64,000 nt of DNA from Paeniglutamicibacter terrestris (GCF_012271785.1 NZ_JAAWVT010000003.1:186001-250000), one strand, 5' to 3'. Counted from the stretch's first letter, positions 32,793 through 41,515 are shown. Translations and numbers: made by a program. Notes: generated by a model not told the origin, from the sequence alone.

Positions 32793-33902
32793 TTAGGCTA
32801 GGCGTTCTCCATTGCGCAGGTGCTCGCGTAATCCAGGGAGTGCGAAACTCACTTCTCCGCGTCCGGCCGGCTCAATCAATCCGGCCTCGATAAGGCGGGC
32901 GCGATAGTTTGCTGCCAGCTGCAGGGAGGCCTTCATGCGCGTGGCCACCGCGGCGGTGCTGGAGGGTCCGCTGTCGAAGGACATGGCACGCAGGTAGTCC
33001 ATGTCCCGGTCCGAGGCCTTGGAGATGGCCGGTCCGACAACCATGCGGATGTTTCGCTTTAAGGCCGCAGCAACGGCCTTCTGCGCCGATTCTCGGTCAA
33101 CCGTGCCGTGCCCCCTTTCGGCTTCCTTCCACAGGAAGTAGCCGATCAGCTGGATGAGGAACGGGTAGCCGAAGGTCGCCTCGGCAGCTTCGTCTAGGAA
33201 CCCGTCCGGAAGGTGGATCCCGGCCGCCGAGAATTGCCGCGCATAGGAGGCCCTGACATCCCGAACATCCACGGAGTGCAGGTCGATCTTGTCGGCTCGT
33301 CGAAGGAAGGTCGCCACGCCTTCGTTGAGGATGTCGGAAATCGCCGCCGGTAGGCCAGCGCAGACGAAGCTAATGGGCAGCCCGTCTCGTACCCAGTGTT
33401 GGATGACCGCGGCTAGCTGCAGTAATTCACTGCGGTCGGCGTCCTGGATTTCATCCAGCGTGATCAGTAGCCCGGTGCCGTTGTCGTCCAGGCGTTGCAG
33501 GAGCTTCGCCCCGAGATTACGGAATTCCACCTGACGCTCCCGCGGAAGCTGTGTGGTGACACCAAAGCCTGCGGCCGAGAACGCAAGAATTTTCCGCGGC
33601 GGTGGGCCCTCACCCAGCTCCTCATCAAGCAGGCGTGCTGAGTCGGCAATCCTTGCCAAGAAACCAGCAGTGGATGTCTCGGAGATGACTGCCCAGCCCT
33701 GTTCCTGGGCCAGACCCTGGGCCTCGTTGAGCATGACGGTCTTCCCGACTCCTCGGGCACCGGTGATGATGGTCAGCAAACCAAGGACGCCGGAGCGGAT
33801 GCGCAGACCGTATTCGAACTCCTCCAGGGTGCCGTTGCGGTCGATCAGCTCCGGGGGAGTCCTGCCGAAGGTTGGCCGGAAGGGATTCTGCATCTCGGGC
33901 AT
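32793..33902 (-). CDS. P-loop ATPase (AAA / STAND-like, Archaeal-ATPase type)
   Basis: A 369-residue ATPase with Walker A GARGVGKTVML at residues 48-58, Walker B LLITLDEIQDAD and a C-terminal winged-helix-like part (STAAVATRMKASLQLAANYRARLIEAGLIE). The intermediate FVCAGLPAAISDIL resembles sensor 1 of the archaeal-ATPase/MNS family. Such proteins are often unassigned regulators or partners of toxin or mobile modules. It lies next to a low-GC island and has an unusual triple repeat upstream, so it may belong to an accessory element. Function not known. Confidence 0.75.
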   Translation of the reverse strand: MPEMQNPFRPTFGRTPPELIDRNGTLEEFEYGLRIRSGVLGLLTIITGARGVGKTVMLNEAQGLAQEQGWAVISETSTAGFLARIADSARLLDEELGEGPPPRKILAFSAAGFGVTTQLPRERQVEFRNLGAKLLQRLDDNGTGLLITLDEIQDADRSELLQLAAVIQHWVRDGLPISFVCAGLPAAISDILNEGVATFLRRADKIDLHSVDVRDVRASYARQFSAAGIHLPDGFLDEAAEATFGYPFLIQLIGYFLWKEAERGHGTVDRESAQKAVAAALKRNIRMVVGPAISKASDRDMDYLRAMSFDSGPSSTAAVATRMKASLQLAANYRARLIEAGLIEPAGRGEVSFALPGLREHLRNGERLA

Positions 33903-33925
33903 CGGATCTCCTGTCGATGAAATGC

Positions 33926-33965
33926 TGTGAATAGTATTTATTCACACTTTACACATCTATTCACA
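33926..33965. promoter_or_regulatory. Triple TGTGAATA repeat upstream of the ATPase gene
   Basis: TGTGAATA occurs at 33926-33933 and its complement TATTCACA twice, at 33939-33946 and 33958-33965. The first two form a compact palindrome; the third lies one to two helical turns away. The element is 24 bases upstream of the ATPase start codon and much more A/T-rich than its surroundings, so it is a strong operator or promoter candidate. Confidence 0.55.
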
Positions 33966-34575
33966 GCACGACTGATCTGATCGGGTTTGAGGATGATCGG
34001 TACGGAAGATCGGGCAAGGCGATCGATTGCAAGAGAGCGCTCCTGTGAACGGGCGCAAGGGCATTCGTGTGGTAAGTAGGGTATGCGGGATGTCTCGGCC
34101 CTCGTGCTGAAGCCCGTGGCCGCAAATGCAGGAATGATCGCAACCCCTGCCAGCCAAACTCTAACTGCCCAAACTATTTCGACTTTGACAAGATCATTGA
34201 CAGCAAGCGATTGGAAAGAAGTAGCGAAAAGAGCCTCCGCTGCCTCTTGCGTTTCTGCAGGACAAGCCGCAAGCGCCACGCCAGCGCTCAAGGCGGGCTC
34301 TTCAAATGTAGCCAAGCCTGCAAGCATCGTGACAACGCTTGCTAAAAAGCAGCCATCGCGGCGTTTCGATACAGTTCAAACAAGATACCCACGAAGATGC
34401 GACCATGCGCAAACAAGATCGCTAATTTCCTCGAAGAGCCAGGAAACTGGCAAGCAAGGGCCAATCACTAACGGCCTGGTTGCCCTAGGCGTCCCTTATG
34501 ACGTCGCTCCGGGAGTCCCCACATGGGTTGTTGTCTTCGTCGGTGTCTAAGAGGTCCCAGCAAAGTTAGGATCTG
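33966..34575. other. Lower-GC region with two overlapping, doubtful ORFs
   Basis: About 600 bases without a confident gene. A leftward 129-codon frame (start 34327, MLAGLATFEEPALSAGVALAA) contains one hydrophobic span near AVRVWLAGVAIIPAFAATGF and a cysteine-containing tail, but has a weak ribosome site. A rightward 155-codon frame (start 34083) covers the same bases and is Ser/Ala/Thr rich, as shadows often are. One of them may be real; I cannot choose. The base composition is lower in G+C than the host genes, as is the small membrane-protein gene that follows. Confidence 0.35.
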
Positions 34576-35001
34576 ATGAATAAACTGAACACCCCAGAAA
34601 AATTAGGTTTTGGGCTCTACCTAGCCACGGTGACTCTCGCAACCGGCCTGCCGTTACTTTTGGGATTTTTTACCCCACTATGGTTTTCCCAGCTCGGAAA
34701 CCCCAGGCCCGGAATTCTGTTCTGGTCTCCGCTACTGACCGTTGTTTTCGTTCTGATAATTCTAATTTTGGGAGAAATTAGTGATCGGATCGTTCTAAAG
34801 GTCTTCAACAGCGCAAGCAAGATCGCCGTTCAGAGTCTGCAGACCCTTTTGACCTTTATCGTCATTCTTGGTTGCTATCGTCTTGTAATGACTTCTTACC
34901 GAGCAGCTCTGATAGCAGCGGTAACCGCAACCCTGGGATATTTGGTTCTATCTCCTGTCATTAACCGGTTGGAGAAGAAAGCGCCACGGAGCGAAGGCTA
35001 G
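34576..35001 (+). CDS. Small membrane protein of a lower-GC island
   Basis: A 141-residue protein with four likely membrane helices: LGFGLYLATVTLATGLPLLLG, ILFWSPLLTVVFVLIILILG, LLTFIVILGCYRLVM and ALIAAVTATLGYLVLS. The ends are basic (MNKLNTPEK; NRLEKKAPRSEG). No family is recognised. TTAGGATCT lies close before the ATG. Codon use is more A/T-rich than in the neighbouring genes, suggesting lateral acquisition. A strong hairpin terminator follows about 55 bases after the stop. Confidence 0.65.
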   Translation: MNKLNTPEKLGFGLYLATVTLATGLPLLLGFFTPLWFSQLGNPRPGILFWSPLLTVVFVLIILILGEISDRIVLKVFNSASKIAVQSLQTLLTFIVILGCYRLVMTSYRAALIAAVTATLGYLVLSPVINRLEKKAPRSEG

Positions 35002-35055
35002 AACAGTCGTTGGCTAGAACCCGATCCGGTTCTCTGAATGATTTAGTTAGATACA

Positions 35056-35110
35056 TTTAGTAGGAATAGGGGACCCCGCAAGGAGGCACCCTATTAGTAC
35101 TAAATTTTTA
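35056..35110 (+). terminator. Long hairpin terminator after the membrane-protein gene
   Basis: TTTAGTA (35056-35062) and AATAGGG pair with CCCTATT (35089-35095) and TACTAAA (35098-35104), the two stem parts being separated by symmetric two-base bulges; TTTTTA follows. This is the best U-tailed terminator in the accessory half of the window. The loop (GACCCCGCAAGGAGG) is unusually large and purine-rich. Confidence 0.75.
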
Positions 35111-35314
35111 GTCCCGGCTGTTTGGCTTTCCTGCCGCTCGCGTGCTTGCTGGCGCTGGCTGAAAAGTGCTTTTAACCTTTCCTGACACCTTCGCTCAGGA
35201 TGCGAACCTTGAAGCGGGGAACGTCACCGGCCAGTCCGAGACCCTCCCCGAATGGGGCTGATCCGTCCATCGTGGGGCGGCTCAACGGTGGGACTTTGGA
35301 CCTATTGTCGATCG

Positions 35315-35343
35315 CTATACATGCGAGTAGCGTCCTATACATG
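35315..35343 (+). repeat. Direct repeat CTATACATG at the TetR-ABC promoter
   Basis: CTATACATG occurs at 35315-35323 and again at 35335-35343, exactly 20 bases (two helical turns) apart, and both are followed by GAGTA after zero or one base. The second copy contains the start codon. This is a candidate site for the TetR protein encoded immediately after, and TATACA could also serve as -10. Confidence 0.5.
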
Positions 35344-36015
35344 AGTACAGCCCGTGAGGATCTGACCGGACGGGCCCGGCTGCGCGACGCCGCTATCGAG
35401 TGTTTCGCGGCGCACGGGTTTGACGAATCCCTGCGGGCCATTGCCGCCCGGGCAGGGGTCAGTGCCGGGTTGGTCCGCCACCACTTTGGGGCCAAGGAAG
35501 CGTTGCGCGCCGAATGCGACGCCACGGTGCTTGCTCGCTACCGTGCGCTGAAGAACGAAAGCCTCAATACCTCACCCCAGCAACTCTTCGCCCAATTCCC
35601 GTCCTCGCGCGACGGAGGGATCCTGTTGGTTTACATCCTGCGCTCGGTTCGTGAGGGCGGGGACGCCGGAAAGGACTTCATCGACCACATGGTTGCCGAG
35701 GCTCTGGAATTCTCCCGTGACGCAGTGGAGCGCGGAATCCTCGTTCCCAGCCGCAACGAGGAGGCGCGGGTGCGTTTCCTTATCCAGCAATCGATCGGCG
35801 CCATGGTGGTCAGTTTCGCGATGCACCCCGAGCTGCCGTTGGACGACTTTGGTGCGGTGATGGATCGCTACTACGCCGAGGCGATGTTGCCGACCCTCGA
35901 GCTGTACACCGAGGGGCTGTTCACCAGCCGGGAGTACCTCGATGAATATCTGAGCTTTATGGCCGGAACCAAGAACCCGCCCGCGGGCCGCGCGGGAGAA
36001 AACATGACGCGGTAG
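35341..36015 (+). CDS. TetR-family regulator of the ABC exporter operon
   Basis: A 224-residue TetR protein. The helix-turn-helix is [20 protein letters not shown] then [18 protein letters not shown]. The C-terminal part carries [18 protein letters not shown] and [20 protein letters not shown], as in TetR proteins that control ABC-2 exporters. The ATG at 35341 is inside a direct repeat and lacks a ribosome site, consistent with a leaderless transcript. Two downstream genes encode an ABC ATPase and its permease, with almost no gaps, so the three are one operon, probably autoregulated. Confidence 0.85.
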   Translation: MSTAREDLTGRARLRDAAIECFAAHGFDESLRAIAARAGVSAGLVRHHFGAKEALRAECDATVLARYRALKNESLNTSPQQLFAQFPSSRDGGILLVYILRSVREGGDAGKDFIDHMVAEALEFSRDAVERGILVPSRNEEARVRFLIQQSIGAMVVSFAMHPELPLDDFGAVMDRYYAEAMLPTLELYTEGLFTSREYLDEYLSFMAGTKNPPAGRAGENMTR

Positions 36016-36026
36016 GGATGAAGATT

Positions 36027-36983
36027 ATGTCCACCAACACCCAGGCCATCTCGGTGAACGACCTGCACAAGCATTTCGGACGCTCGATGGCCCTAGCTGG
36101 GCTGAATCTGCAGGTCGAGGCGGGTCAGGTCGCCGGTTTCCTCGGGCCCAACGGTTCGGGCAAGTCGACCACCATCCGTATCCTGCTCGGGCTGCTGCGC
36201 GCCGATTCGGGCAACGTGAAGATGCTCGGCGGGGACCCGTGGAACGATGCCGTTGCACTGCACCGACGCATCGCCTACGTCCCGGGCGAGGTCGCCCTGT
36301 GGCCTAACCTCACCGGTGGCCAAGCCATCGGCATCCTCTCATCCCTGCGCGGGGGTGTGGATACGGCCAAACGTGACAGCCTGCTAGAACGCTTTAATCT
36401 GGATCCCACCAAGAAGGCCCGCAGCTACTCCAAGGGCAACCGGCAGAAGGTCGCCCTGGTTGCTGCCCTGGCCTCGGATGCCGAGTTGCTGCTACTGGAT
36501 GAACCGACATCCGGCCTTGATCCGCTGATGGAACAGGTCTTCACCGCCTGCATCCGCGAGGCCAAGGAGCAGGGCCGCTCGGTGCTGCTCTCCAGCCACA
36601 TCTTCGCCGAGGTAGAAAAGCTCTGCGACACCGTCACCATCATTCGCGAGGGCGTCACCGTGGAGGCCGGGCGCCTGGATGACCTACGTCATCTGCACCG
36701 CACCACGATCACGGTGCTGCTGGCGTCAAACGCCTCCGCTCTTGGCACAGTTCCAGGCATCAACGACCTAGTCCTCGACGGGCCCAAAGCCACCTTTACC
36801 GTCGGTGCGGAAGACCTTGGCGAGGTGCTCGAGGCGCTGTCCAGGTACTCGCCGCGCTCTCTGGTTTCTGCTCCGCCATCGCTCGAGGACCTGTTCCTGC
36901 GTCACTACGGAGGGCTGCCGTTGGAGTCGGCAGCTACCACGTCTGGGCGGCACGCCCATGCACACGCGGGCGGTGCGCGATGA
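36027..36983 (+). CDS. ABC transporter ATP-binding protein (ABC-2 exporter type)
   Basis: A 318-residue ATPase of the DrrA-like group. Walker A is [13 protein letters not shown]; the Q-loop and LSGG-equivalent appear as [33 protein letters not shown], which includes Walker B and the D-loop; the switch His is in [15 protein letters not shown]-terminal extension of about 100 residues (ending [10 protein letters not shown]) is typical of drug-resistance ABC-2 ATPases. The ATG at 36027 fits an AGGGATGA site better than 36018. It overlaps the permease gene by four bases. Confidence 0.9.
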   Translation: MSTNTQAISVNDLHKHFGRSMALAGLNLQVEAGQVAGFLGPNGSGKSTTIRILLGLLRADSGNVKMLGGDPWNDAVALHRRIAYVPGEVALWPNLTGGQAIGILSSLRGGVDTAKRDSLLERFNLDPTKKARSYSKGNRQKVALVAALASDAELLLLDEPTSGLDPLMEQVFTACIREAKEQGRSVLLSSHIFAEVEKLCDTVTIIREGVTVEAGRLDDLRHLHRTTITVLLASNASALGTVPGINDLVLDGPKATFTVGAEDLGEVLEALSRYSPRSLVSAPPSLEDLFLRHYGGLPLESAATTSGRHAHAHAGGAR

Positions 36984-38617
36984 GCAGCGAAACAGCCCTG
37001 GGCACCGTGCGGGGGAGCTCCGCTTCCACCGACTCGCTGACCGGGGTCGGAATGGTCATGAGATTCATCCTGCGCCGCAACTGGCTGCGGCTGCTGATAT
37101 GGGCGGCGGTGCTGGCGGTGATGATCCCGATCGTTTATGGCTCCCAGCAGGAGGCCTTCCCGACTCAGGCTGCGCGTGACGCCTACGCGCAGGTGGCCAA
37201 CACCCCTGCCGTGGCGGCCATGACGGGCCTGCCCTATGCCGCAGGCTCGCTCGGTGGCATTCTGGTCATCAAGATCTGGATGACGTTGGCCGTTGCCTTG
37301 GGCTTCGCCTCGATCTTTCTGGTCACCCGCAACGGACGTGCCGACGAGGAAACCGGGCGGACCGAGTTGCTGCGTTCGGCCGCGCTAGGACGTTACGCCT
37401 ACTCGGTGGCCAACTATCTGGTGGCAGGATCGTTGTCCGTGATCACCGGTTTGCTGGTGTCGCTGCTTTGTCTGACCTTGAAGCTGCCAACTGGCGGGTC
37501 CTGGATCATGGGCGCCTCCATCGCCGGCACCGGTCTGGCCTTTGTGGCGATTTCGGCGATCTGTGGCCAGCTGGCCACCACCAGCCGCGGAGCGAACTCG
37601 CTGGCTGTGGCGCTGCTGGCGCTTTTCTACTTCATTCGCGCGGGTGCAGACCTACAGGCCATCGGCACCGATCCGAGCGCGTTGAGCTGGTTCTCGCCCA
37701 TTGGTTGGGCGCAGAACATGCGCTCCTTTGGCCAAGATAACTGGTGGCCGCTGCTGGCCCTGTTGGGGCTCGCGGTGTTTGGTTGCGCACTTGCGTTGCG
37801 CTTGGAAACCCGCAGGGACCTGGGCGCGGGCATCCTGCCCGAGCGCGGAGGTCCGGCAACCGCCTCGGCGTTGTTGGCCAACCCGCTGGGTTTGGTGCTG
37901 CGCCTGCAGCGTGGCTCGCTTCTGGGCTGGTTACTCGGGTCGCTGGTGGCGGGGCTGTTCTTCGGTTCCGTCGCCAGAGCCATGACAGCGGTGCTGGATC
38001 CGGAGAACCCGTTTGCGAAGTCCTTCGTGGGAACCGGACACAACCTGCTCGACGGGGTGATGGGCATCTTCGTGCTCTTTAACGGTCTGCTGGCCGGGGC
38101 GTTCGCCGTCCAAGCGCTGGCCGCGGCACGCAGCGAGGAGGAAAGCGGACGGTTGGAGAGCCAGCTGGCCGGATCCCTCTCGCGCGTTAGCTGGCTGTTT
38201 TCGCACGTCTTGGTGGCGGGGCTCGGTTCCGCAGTGATGCTGCTGCTCAGTGGCTACCTCACCGGGGTATCGTCCCAGGGGGCGGCAACCGGCGGGGCCA
38301 TGGCCGCCGACTCTCTTGCATACTGGCCTGCGGTGCTGTTGATGCTCGGAGTGATGCTCTTTGGCCAGGGGTACTTCCCGCGGCACAGCACCGGCATCGC
38401 GTGGGCCGTCTACGGGTTCTCGGTCATGACCGCCATGTTCGGAGGATTACTGTCCCTGTCCACCGATGTCATCAAGGCCACCCCGTTCGGTGCGATCCCG
38501 CGGCTTCCGGCCGAGGACTTTGCGCCGCTGCCCCTGATAGTCCTGAGTCTCATCGCTCTAGTGTTGGCCGCACTCGGGTTCCGGCGCTTTCGGGCCAGAG
38601 ACTTGATGCCCGAATAG
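36980..38617 (+). CDS. ABC-2 type exporter permease
   Basis: A 545-residue membrane protein with about twelve helices in two repeated halves, as in the polyketide (tetronasin-like) exporter permeases. The first half opens [26 protein letters not shown]; the second opens [21 protein letters not shown]. Both halves contain the [11 protein letters not shown] / [13 protein letters not shown]-type loop. Together with the ATPase it should export a hydrophobic compound. The ATGA overlap with the ATPase gene shows co-translation. The transcript probably ends before the next gene, which has its own promoter-like TTTACA/TAGCGT boxes. Confidence 0.88.
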   Translation: MSSETALGTVRGSSASTDSLTGVGMVMRFILRRNWLRLLIWAAVLAVMIPIVYGSQQEAFPTQAARDAYAQVANTPAVAAMTGLPYAAGSLGGILVIKIWMTLAVALGFASIFLVTRNGRADEETGRTELLRSAALGRYAYSVANYLVAGSLSVITGLLVSLLCLTLKLPTGGSWIMGASIAGTGLAFVAISAICGQLATTSRGANSLAVALLALFYFIRAGADLQAIGTDPSALSWFSPIGWAQNMRSFGQDNWWPLLALLGLAVFGCALALRLETRRDLGAGILPERGGPATASALLANPLGLVLRLQRGSLLGWLLGSLVAGLFFGSVARAMTAVLDPENPFAKSFVGTGHNLLDGVMGIFVLFNGLLAGAFAVQALAAARSEEESGRLESQLAGSLSRVSWLFSHVLVAGLGSAVMLLLSGYLTGVSSQGAATGGAMAADSLAYWPAVLLMLGVMLFGQGYFPRHSTGIAWAVYGFSVMTAMFGGLLSLSTDVIKATPFGAIPRLPAEDFAPLPLIVLSLIALVLAALGFRRFRARDLMPE

Positions 38618-38683
38618 CGCGGAGGTATGCGGCTGTAGCACCACCCTTTACAGTGGAATTGTTGTGGCAGTAGCGTGGGCGCC

Positions 38684-39061
38684 ATGGACTGGAAACTTGA
38701 ACTAGTGTTTGTCCCCGTGTCCGATGTGGACCGCGCCAAGGATTTCTACGTGAACAAGGTCGGTTTCAACGCCGACTACGATGAGCGGCCCAGCGAGTCG
38801 ATCCGCTTCGTCCAGCTGACCCCACCGGGATCGGCCTGCTCCATCACCATCGGCGAAGGCCTGAATGACGCGGCCCCCGGGACGGCCCCGAGCCTGCAGA
38901 TGGTGGTCAGCGACATCCACAAGGCCCACGACCAGCTCAAGGCCAACGGTGTGGAGGTCAGCGACGTTGATATTCAGCCGTGGGGGCACTTCGTGTACTT
39001 CGCGGATCCCGACGGCAACAAGTGGGCGGTGCAATACCTGCCGCAGCGCCCGAACGGCTAA
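38684..39061 (+). CDS. VOC-family protein (glyoxalase-like)
   Basis: A 125-residue VOC protein of the type KLELVFVPVSDVDRAKDFYVNKVGFNADYDE, with SLQMVVSDIHKAHDQLKANGVEV and PWGHFVYFADPDGNKWAVQ in the second half. Phe/Val at the first metal position suggests a binding rather than glyoxalase role. TTTACA and TAGCGT, 18 bases apart, lie just upstream and would place the transcript start within about ten bases of the ATG at 38684. The GTG three codons earlier is possible. Confidence 0.8.
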   Translation: MDWKLELVFVPVSDVDRAKDFYVNKVGFNADYDERPSESIRFVQLTPPGSACSITIGEGLNDAAPGTAPSLQMVVSDIHKAHDQLKANGVEVSDVDIQPWGHFVYFADPDGNKWAVQYLPQRPNG

Positions 39062-39070
39062 CCATCAAAC

Positions 39071-39086
39071 CGGCAGTAAATTGCCG
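39071..39086. promoter_or_regulatory. hip operator O1
   Basis: CGGCAGTAAATTGCCG: CGGCA and TTGCCG arms six bases in from a common centre. First of three related 16-bp palindromes at 39071, 39132 and 39192, which start 60 or 61 bases apart (about six helical turns). They share CGGCA-N5-TTGCCG and precede the hipBA genes, so they are probable HipB binding sites. Confidence 0.65.
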
Positions 39087-39119
39087 ATCGACCGTCCTGG
39101 GTTGGATATAACCCGTCCA

Positions 39120-39159
39120 AAAGGCCATTTTCGGCAAAATATTGCCGAAAATGGCCTTT
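39120..39159. promoter_or_regulatory. hip operator O2 within a 40-bp hairpin
   Basis: The middle operator (CGGCAAAATATTGCCG, 39132-39147) is embedded in a longer perfect inverted repeat: 18-base arms 39120-39137 and 39142-39159 around AATA, outer bases AAAGGCCATTTT. It may also end the upstream VOC transcript, though no T-tract follows. The extra symmetry could hold a second protein or form a cruciform. Confidence 0.65.
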
Positions 39160-39191
39160 CAGTGGATCATGGGAGAAAAGAGCATCAAGAT

Positions 39192-39207
39192 CGGCAGCAT
39201 GTTGCCG
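39192..39207. promoter_or_regulatory. hip operator O3
   Basis: CGGCAGCATGTTGCCG, third copy of the consensus. It ends 14 bases before the hipB start codon, directly over the expected promoter and ribosome site, and is therefore the one most likely to block transcription. Confidence 0.65.
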
Positions 39208-39221
39208 GTGCGAGGAGTGGC

Positions 39222-39422
39222 ATGGATACCGTATCGGCACTGGCGATGAGTATCCGCCGGGCGCGCAAGGATGCCGGGTTGACCCAAGGGGAGCTGGCCG
39301 ACCTGGCAGAAGTCTCGGAGCGGACAGTTCGCGCGCTGGAGACAGCCACCGGCAATCCGTCCCTGCGCGCGCTGGCCTCCGTCCTGAATGTCTTGGGGCT
39401 CAAGCTGGGCGTCGGTCGATGA
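39222..39422 (+). CDS. hipB: HipB-like antitoxin and repressor
   Basis: A 66-residue Cro/C1-type helix-turn-helix protein (ALAMSIRRARKDAGLTQGELADLAEVSERTVRALETATGNPSLRA in pieces: the recognition helix is SERTVRALE). It is the size of a minimal HipB lacking the C-terminal tail of the E. coli protein. It should bind the three upstream palindromes and neutralise HipA. CGAGGAG is nine to ten bases before the ATG. Its TGA overlaps the ATG of hipA (ATGA at 39419-39422), ensuring coupled production. Confidence 0.87.
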   Translation: MDTVSALAMSIRRARKDAGLTQGELADLAEVSERTVRALETATGNPSLRALASVLNVLGLKLGVGR

Positions 39423-40615
39423 CCCCGGATCTTCAGCGGCTCAGATTCATCGAGCGTGCCGACGTCTACAAAAACGGCGTCCACGCGGGGGAACTATCCC
39501 GGACGACTACCGGGGGCATCCGCTTCGACTATCTCGCCAGCTACCTTGCCGAAGGCCAGACGCCGGTGGCCTTCTCGCTGCCGCTGGATAATGCAGCTGT
39601 CCAGAGGCCCAACGGTGCCCTTCCCGCGTTTTTTGCGGGATTGCTTCCCGAGGGGCACCGCCTGACGGTGCTTAAGAATGCGACGAAGACCAGCTTCGAC
39701 GACGAACTGACCTTGCTGATGGCCGTGGGGGCAGATGTCCCGGGCGATGTGCAGATCGTCCCCGCGGGTCAGATTCCTGCAGAACCCAAGGCACTGGCCG
39801 ATACCTCGACACCGGAGGACCTGGACTTCGCCGTGCTGGCGAACTCGGTGGATCTACACGCACTTCCCGGGGTACAGGACAAGGCGAGCGCCTCGATGCT
39901 CACCACGCCGTTGGCGACGCGAGGCCAACACTATCTGCTCAAGCTGGACCCCGCACAGAACCCCCATCTGGTGGCCAATGAGGCAGCACATCTGGGTGGG
40001 GCAGGAAAGCTGAACCTCCCAGTGGTGCGCCACCGGATCATCCATGACAAGCACGGACTGGCCGGCCTGCTGGTCGAGCGGTTCGACCGCCGGCCGGAAG
40101 CCAATGGCCACTGGCAACGAATGGCCCTCGAGGACGGAACGCAGGTTATGGGTCTGCCCCCGGCCGCGAAGTACACCGTGGCGGCCGAAGACGTTGCTGT
40201 GGCCCTAGCCCGTTTGTGCCTTGCCCCGGTGGTGGCCAGCCGCAACCTGTACCTGCAATTCGCCTTTGCCTGGCTGACCGGCAATGGGGACCTCCATGCC
40301 AAGAACCTCTCCGTGCTGGGCAGACCCGGTGGTGGTTTCGAGATATCGCCGATGTACGACGTGCCGTGCACGCTGCTTTACGGTGATGACACCATGGCGC
40401 TTCCGATTGCCGGCAAAATAAAGAACCTCAAGGCTAGGCATTGGGCGGAATTTGCCGATGCCCTCGGCTTGCCGCCCCGGGCGGCAGCGTCGGCAAACCG
40501 GCTCGCTCTCAAGGCTGCGTCCTCGGTGGACCTAACCGCGCTGCCCTTCGAAGGATCAATGGTGCGCGGGGCGCAGCGGGAACTGCGCTTCCGCCGGCAC
40601 GAAATGCAGGGATAA
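39419..40615 (+). CDS. hipA: HipA-family serine/threonine kinase toxin
   Basis: A 398-residue HipA kinase. The N-terminal domain begins RLRFIERADVYKNGVHAGEL and includes PAFFAGLLPEG, the characteristic HipA core. ATP-binding residues lie in HYLLKLDPAQNPHLVANE, the catalytic loop is WLTGNGDLHAKNLSVL (Asp and Asn of the D-x-H-x-K-N type), and the Mg-binding Asp is in SPMYDVPCT. Classical HipA phosphorylates glutamyl-tRNA synthetase and induces persistence; targets differ between subfamilies, so the target here is not known. It is paired with hipB as a type II toxin-antitoxin module. Intact by length and motifs. Confidence 0.9.
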   Translation: MTPDLQRLRFIERADVYKNGVHAGELSRTTTGGIRFDYLASYLAEGQTPVAFSLPLDNAAVQRPNGALPAFFAGLLPEGHRLTVLKNATKTSFDDELTLLMAVGADVPGDVQIVPAGQIPAEPKALADTSTPEDLDFAVLANSVDLHALPGVQDKASASMLTTPLATRGQHYLLKLDPAQNPHLVANEAAHLGGAGKLNLPVVRHRIIHDKHGLAGLLVERFDRRPEANGHWQRMALEDGTQVMGLPPAAKYTVAAEDVAVALARLCLAPVVASRNLYLQFAFAWLTGNGDLHAKNLSVLGRPGGGFEISPMYDVPCTLLYGDDTMALPIAGKIKNLKARHWAEFADALGLPPRAAASANRLALKAASSVDLTALPFEGSMVRGAQRELRFRRHEMQG

Positions 40616-40646
40616 GCCCGCCCCGCGGCCCGACCTGTGCCAAGAC

Positions 40647-41099
40647 TTAGGGCTTCACGGGATAACGGGAGGTGATAGCGATCCGGTTGAACATATTGAT
40701 CGCTGCACTGAGCCATGAGACAGCCGAGATCTGTTCATTGGTGAGCACCGCGGAGGCCATGGTGTAAACACCGCGGGGGACGTGGTCTACCGACACCAGC
40801 GTGATTGATTCGCACAGGGCCAATGCCGCGCGTTCCACGGCGGAGAAATATTCCGAGTCTGCCCAGGCGGCGACCACCGAGAGTCGGTCCGTGCTTTCGC
40901 CGAGCTTCAGCGCATCGCGGGTGTGCATGCGCAGACAATAGGAGCAGCCATTAAGCTGCGAGGCACGGATCTTGAGTAGCTCACGCAGCTTGGGATCGAT
41001 TCCCGCCGCGTCGGCGGCAGCACTTGCTGCTTCATTCATGGCCAAGAGAGCTGTGTAGGCCGTCGGATCGGATTTGCTGAGATTCACACGGGTTTCCAT
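40647..41099 (-). CDS. AhpD-like carboxymuconolactone decarboxylase-family protein
   Basis: A 150-residue alpha-helical protein of the CMD/AhpD family. The active-site segment ASQLNGCSYCLRMHTRDA has the CxxC pair and following His that characterise peroxidase-type members. It could reduce peroxides through a thiol partner. The rest (ALALCESITLVS, VLTNEQISAVSWLSAAINMFNRIAI) is the usual helical bundle. Its stop is 32 bases from the stop of hipA (convergent). ATG 41099 is the first good start. Confidence 0.87.
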   Translation of the reverse strand: METRVNLSKSDPTAYTALLAMNEAASAAADAAGIDPKLRELLKIRASQLNGCSYCLRMHTRDALKLGESTDRLSVVAAWADSEYFSAVERAALALCESITLVSVDHVPRGVYTMASAVLTNEQISAVSWLSAAINMFNRIAITSRYPVKP

Positions 41100-41515
41100 G
41101 GCTTGATGCTAGCCCGGGTTGATGACAAGCAACAGGGGGTGAAGAAATAGCTCGAGGGCCACCAAGCCACGCTTATACAGTTGGGTCAGGCCATCCGGCA
41201 TCGACCGGTCTTCGCGATCTTCTCCAAGCTGGGCTGCGAGCCATCCGGGGGCGATTATTAACGAGTACAGGCGGTGCTCACGTACCTGCGTGCGCGCGTA
41301 GCGAGCATTCGTAGCGCCTTCGGCTACCCAGTGCGTTCTGCCACACGAGGAGCGCTGGTTTTGCGTCAGGGGCACGATGATGAGCCGAAGTCGCGATGAC
41401 TTGCGCGAATTTGGATTGGTTGACACCCTCGGACGTCGGTTAAGCTTGGTCTTGGCTGGCTGTGGTCTCCGTATGCCACAAGCTATGAAGCCAAACAACG
41501 AAACGAGGAACCGTA
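41100..41515. other. Non-coding region upstream of thrS
   Basis: 416 bases between an outward-facing AhpD-like gene and thrS. TTGACA at about 41419 with TTAAGC about 14 bases later is a promoter candidate. I looked for a T-box or attenuator and saw no specifier/antiterminator pair and no terminator stem near thrS. A 129-codon leftward ORF fills the region but is Arg/Ser-rich and lacks a ribosome site. Other than the promoter candidate I see nothing definite. Confidence 0.4.

Noticed and set aside
34083-34550. A 155-codon rightward ORF in the low-GC region
   Set aside because: Ser/Ala/Thr-rich and overlapping an equally weak ORF on the other strand; neither was called.
41100-41515. T-box or threonine attenuator before thrS
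   Set aside because: No T-box conserved segment or terminator/antiterminator pair could be seen by eye.
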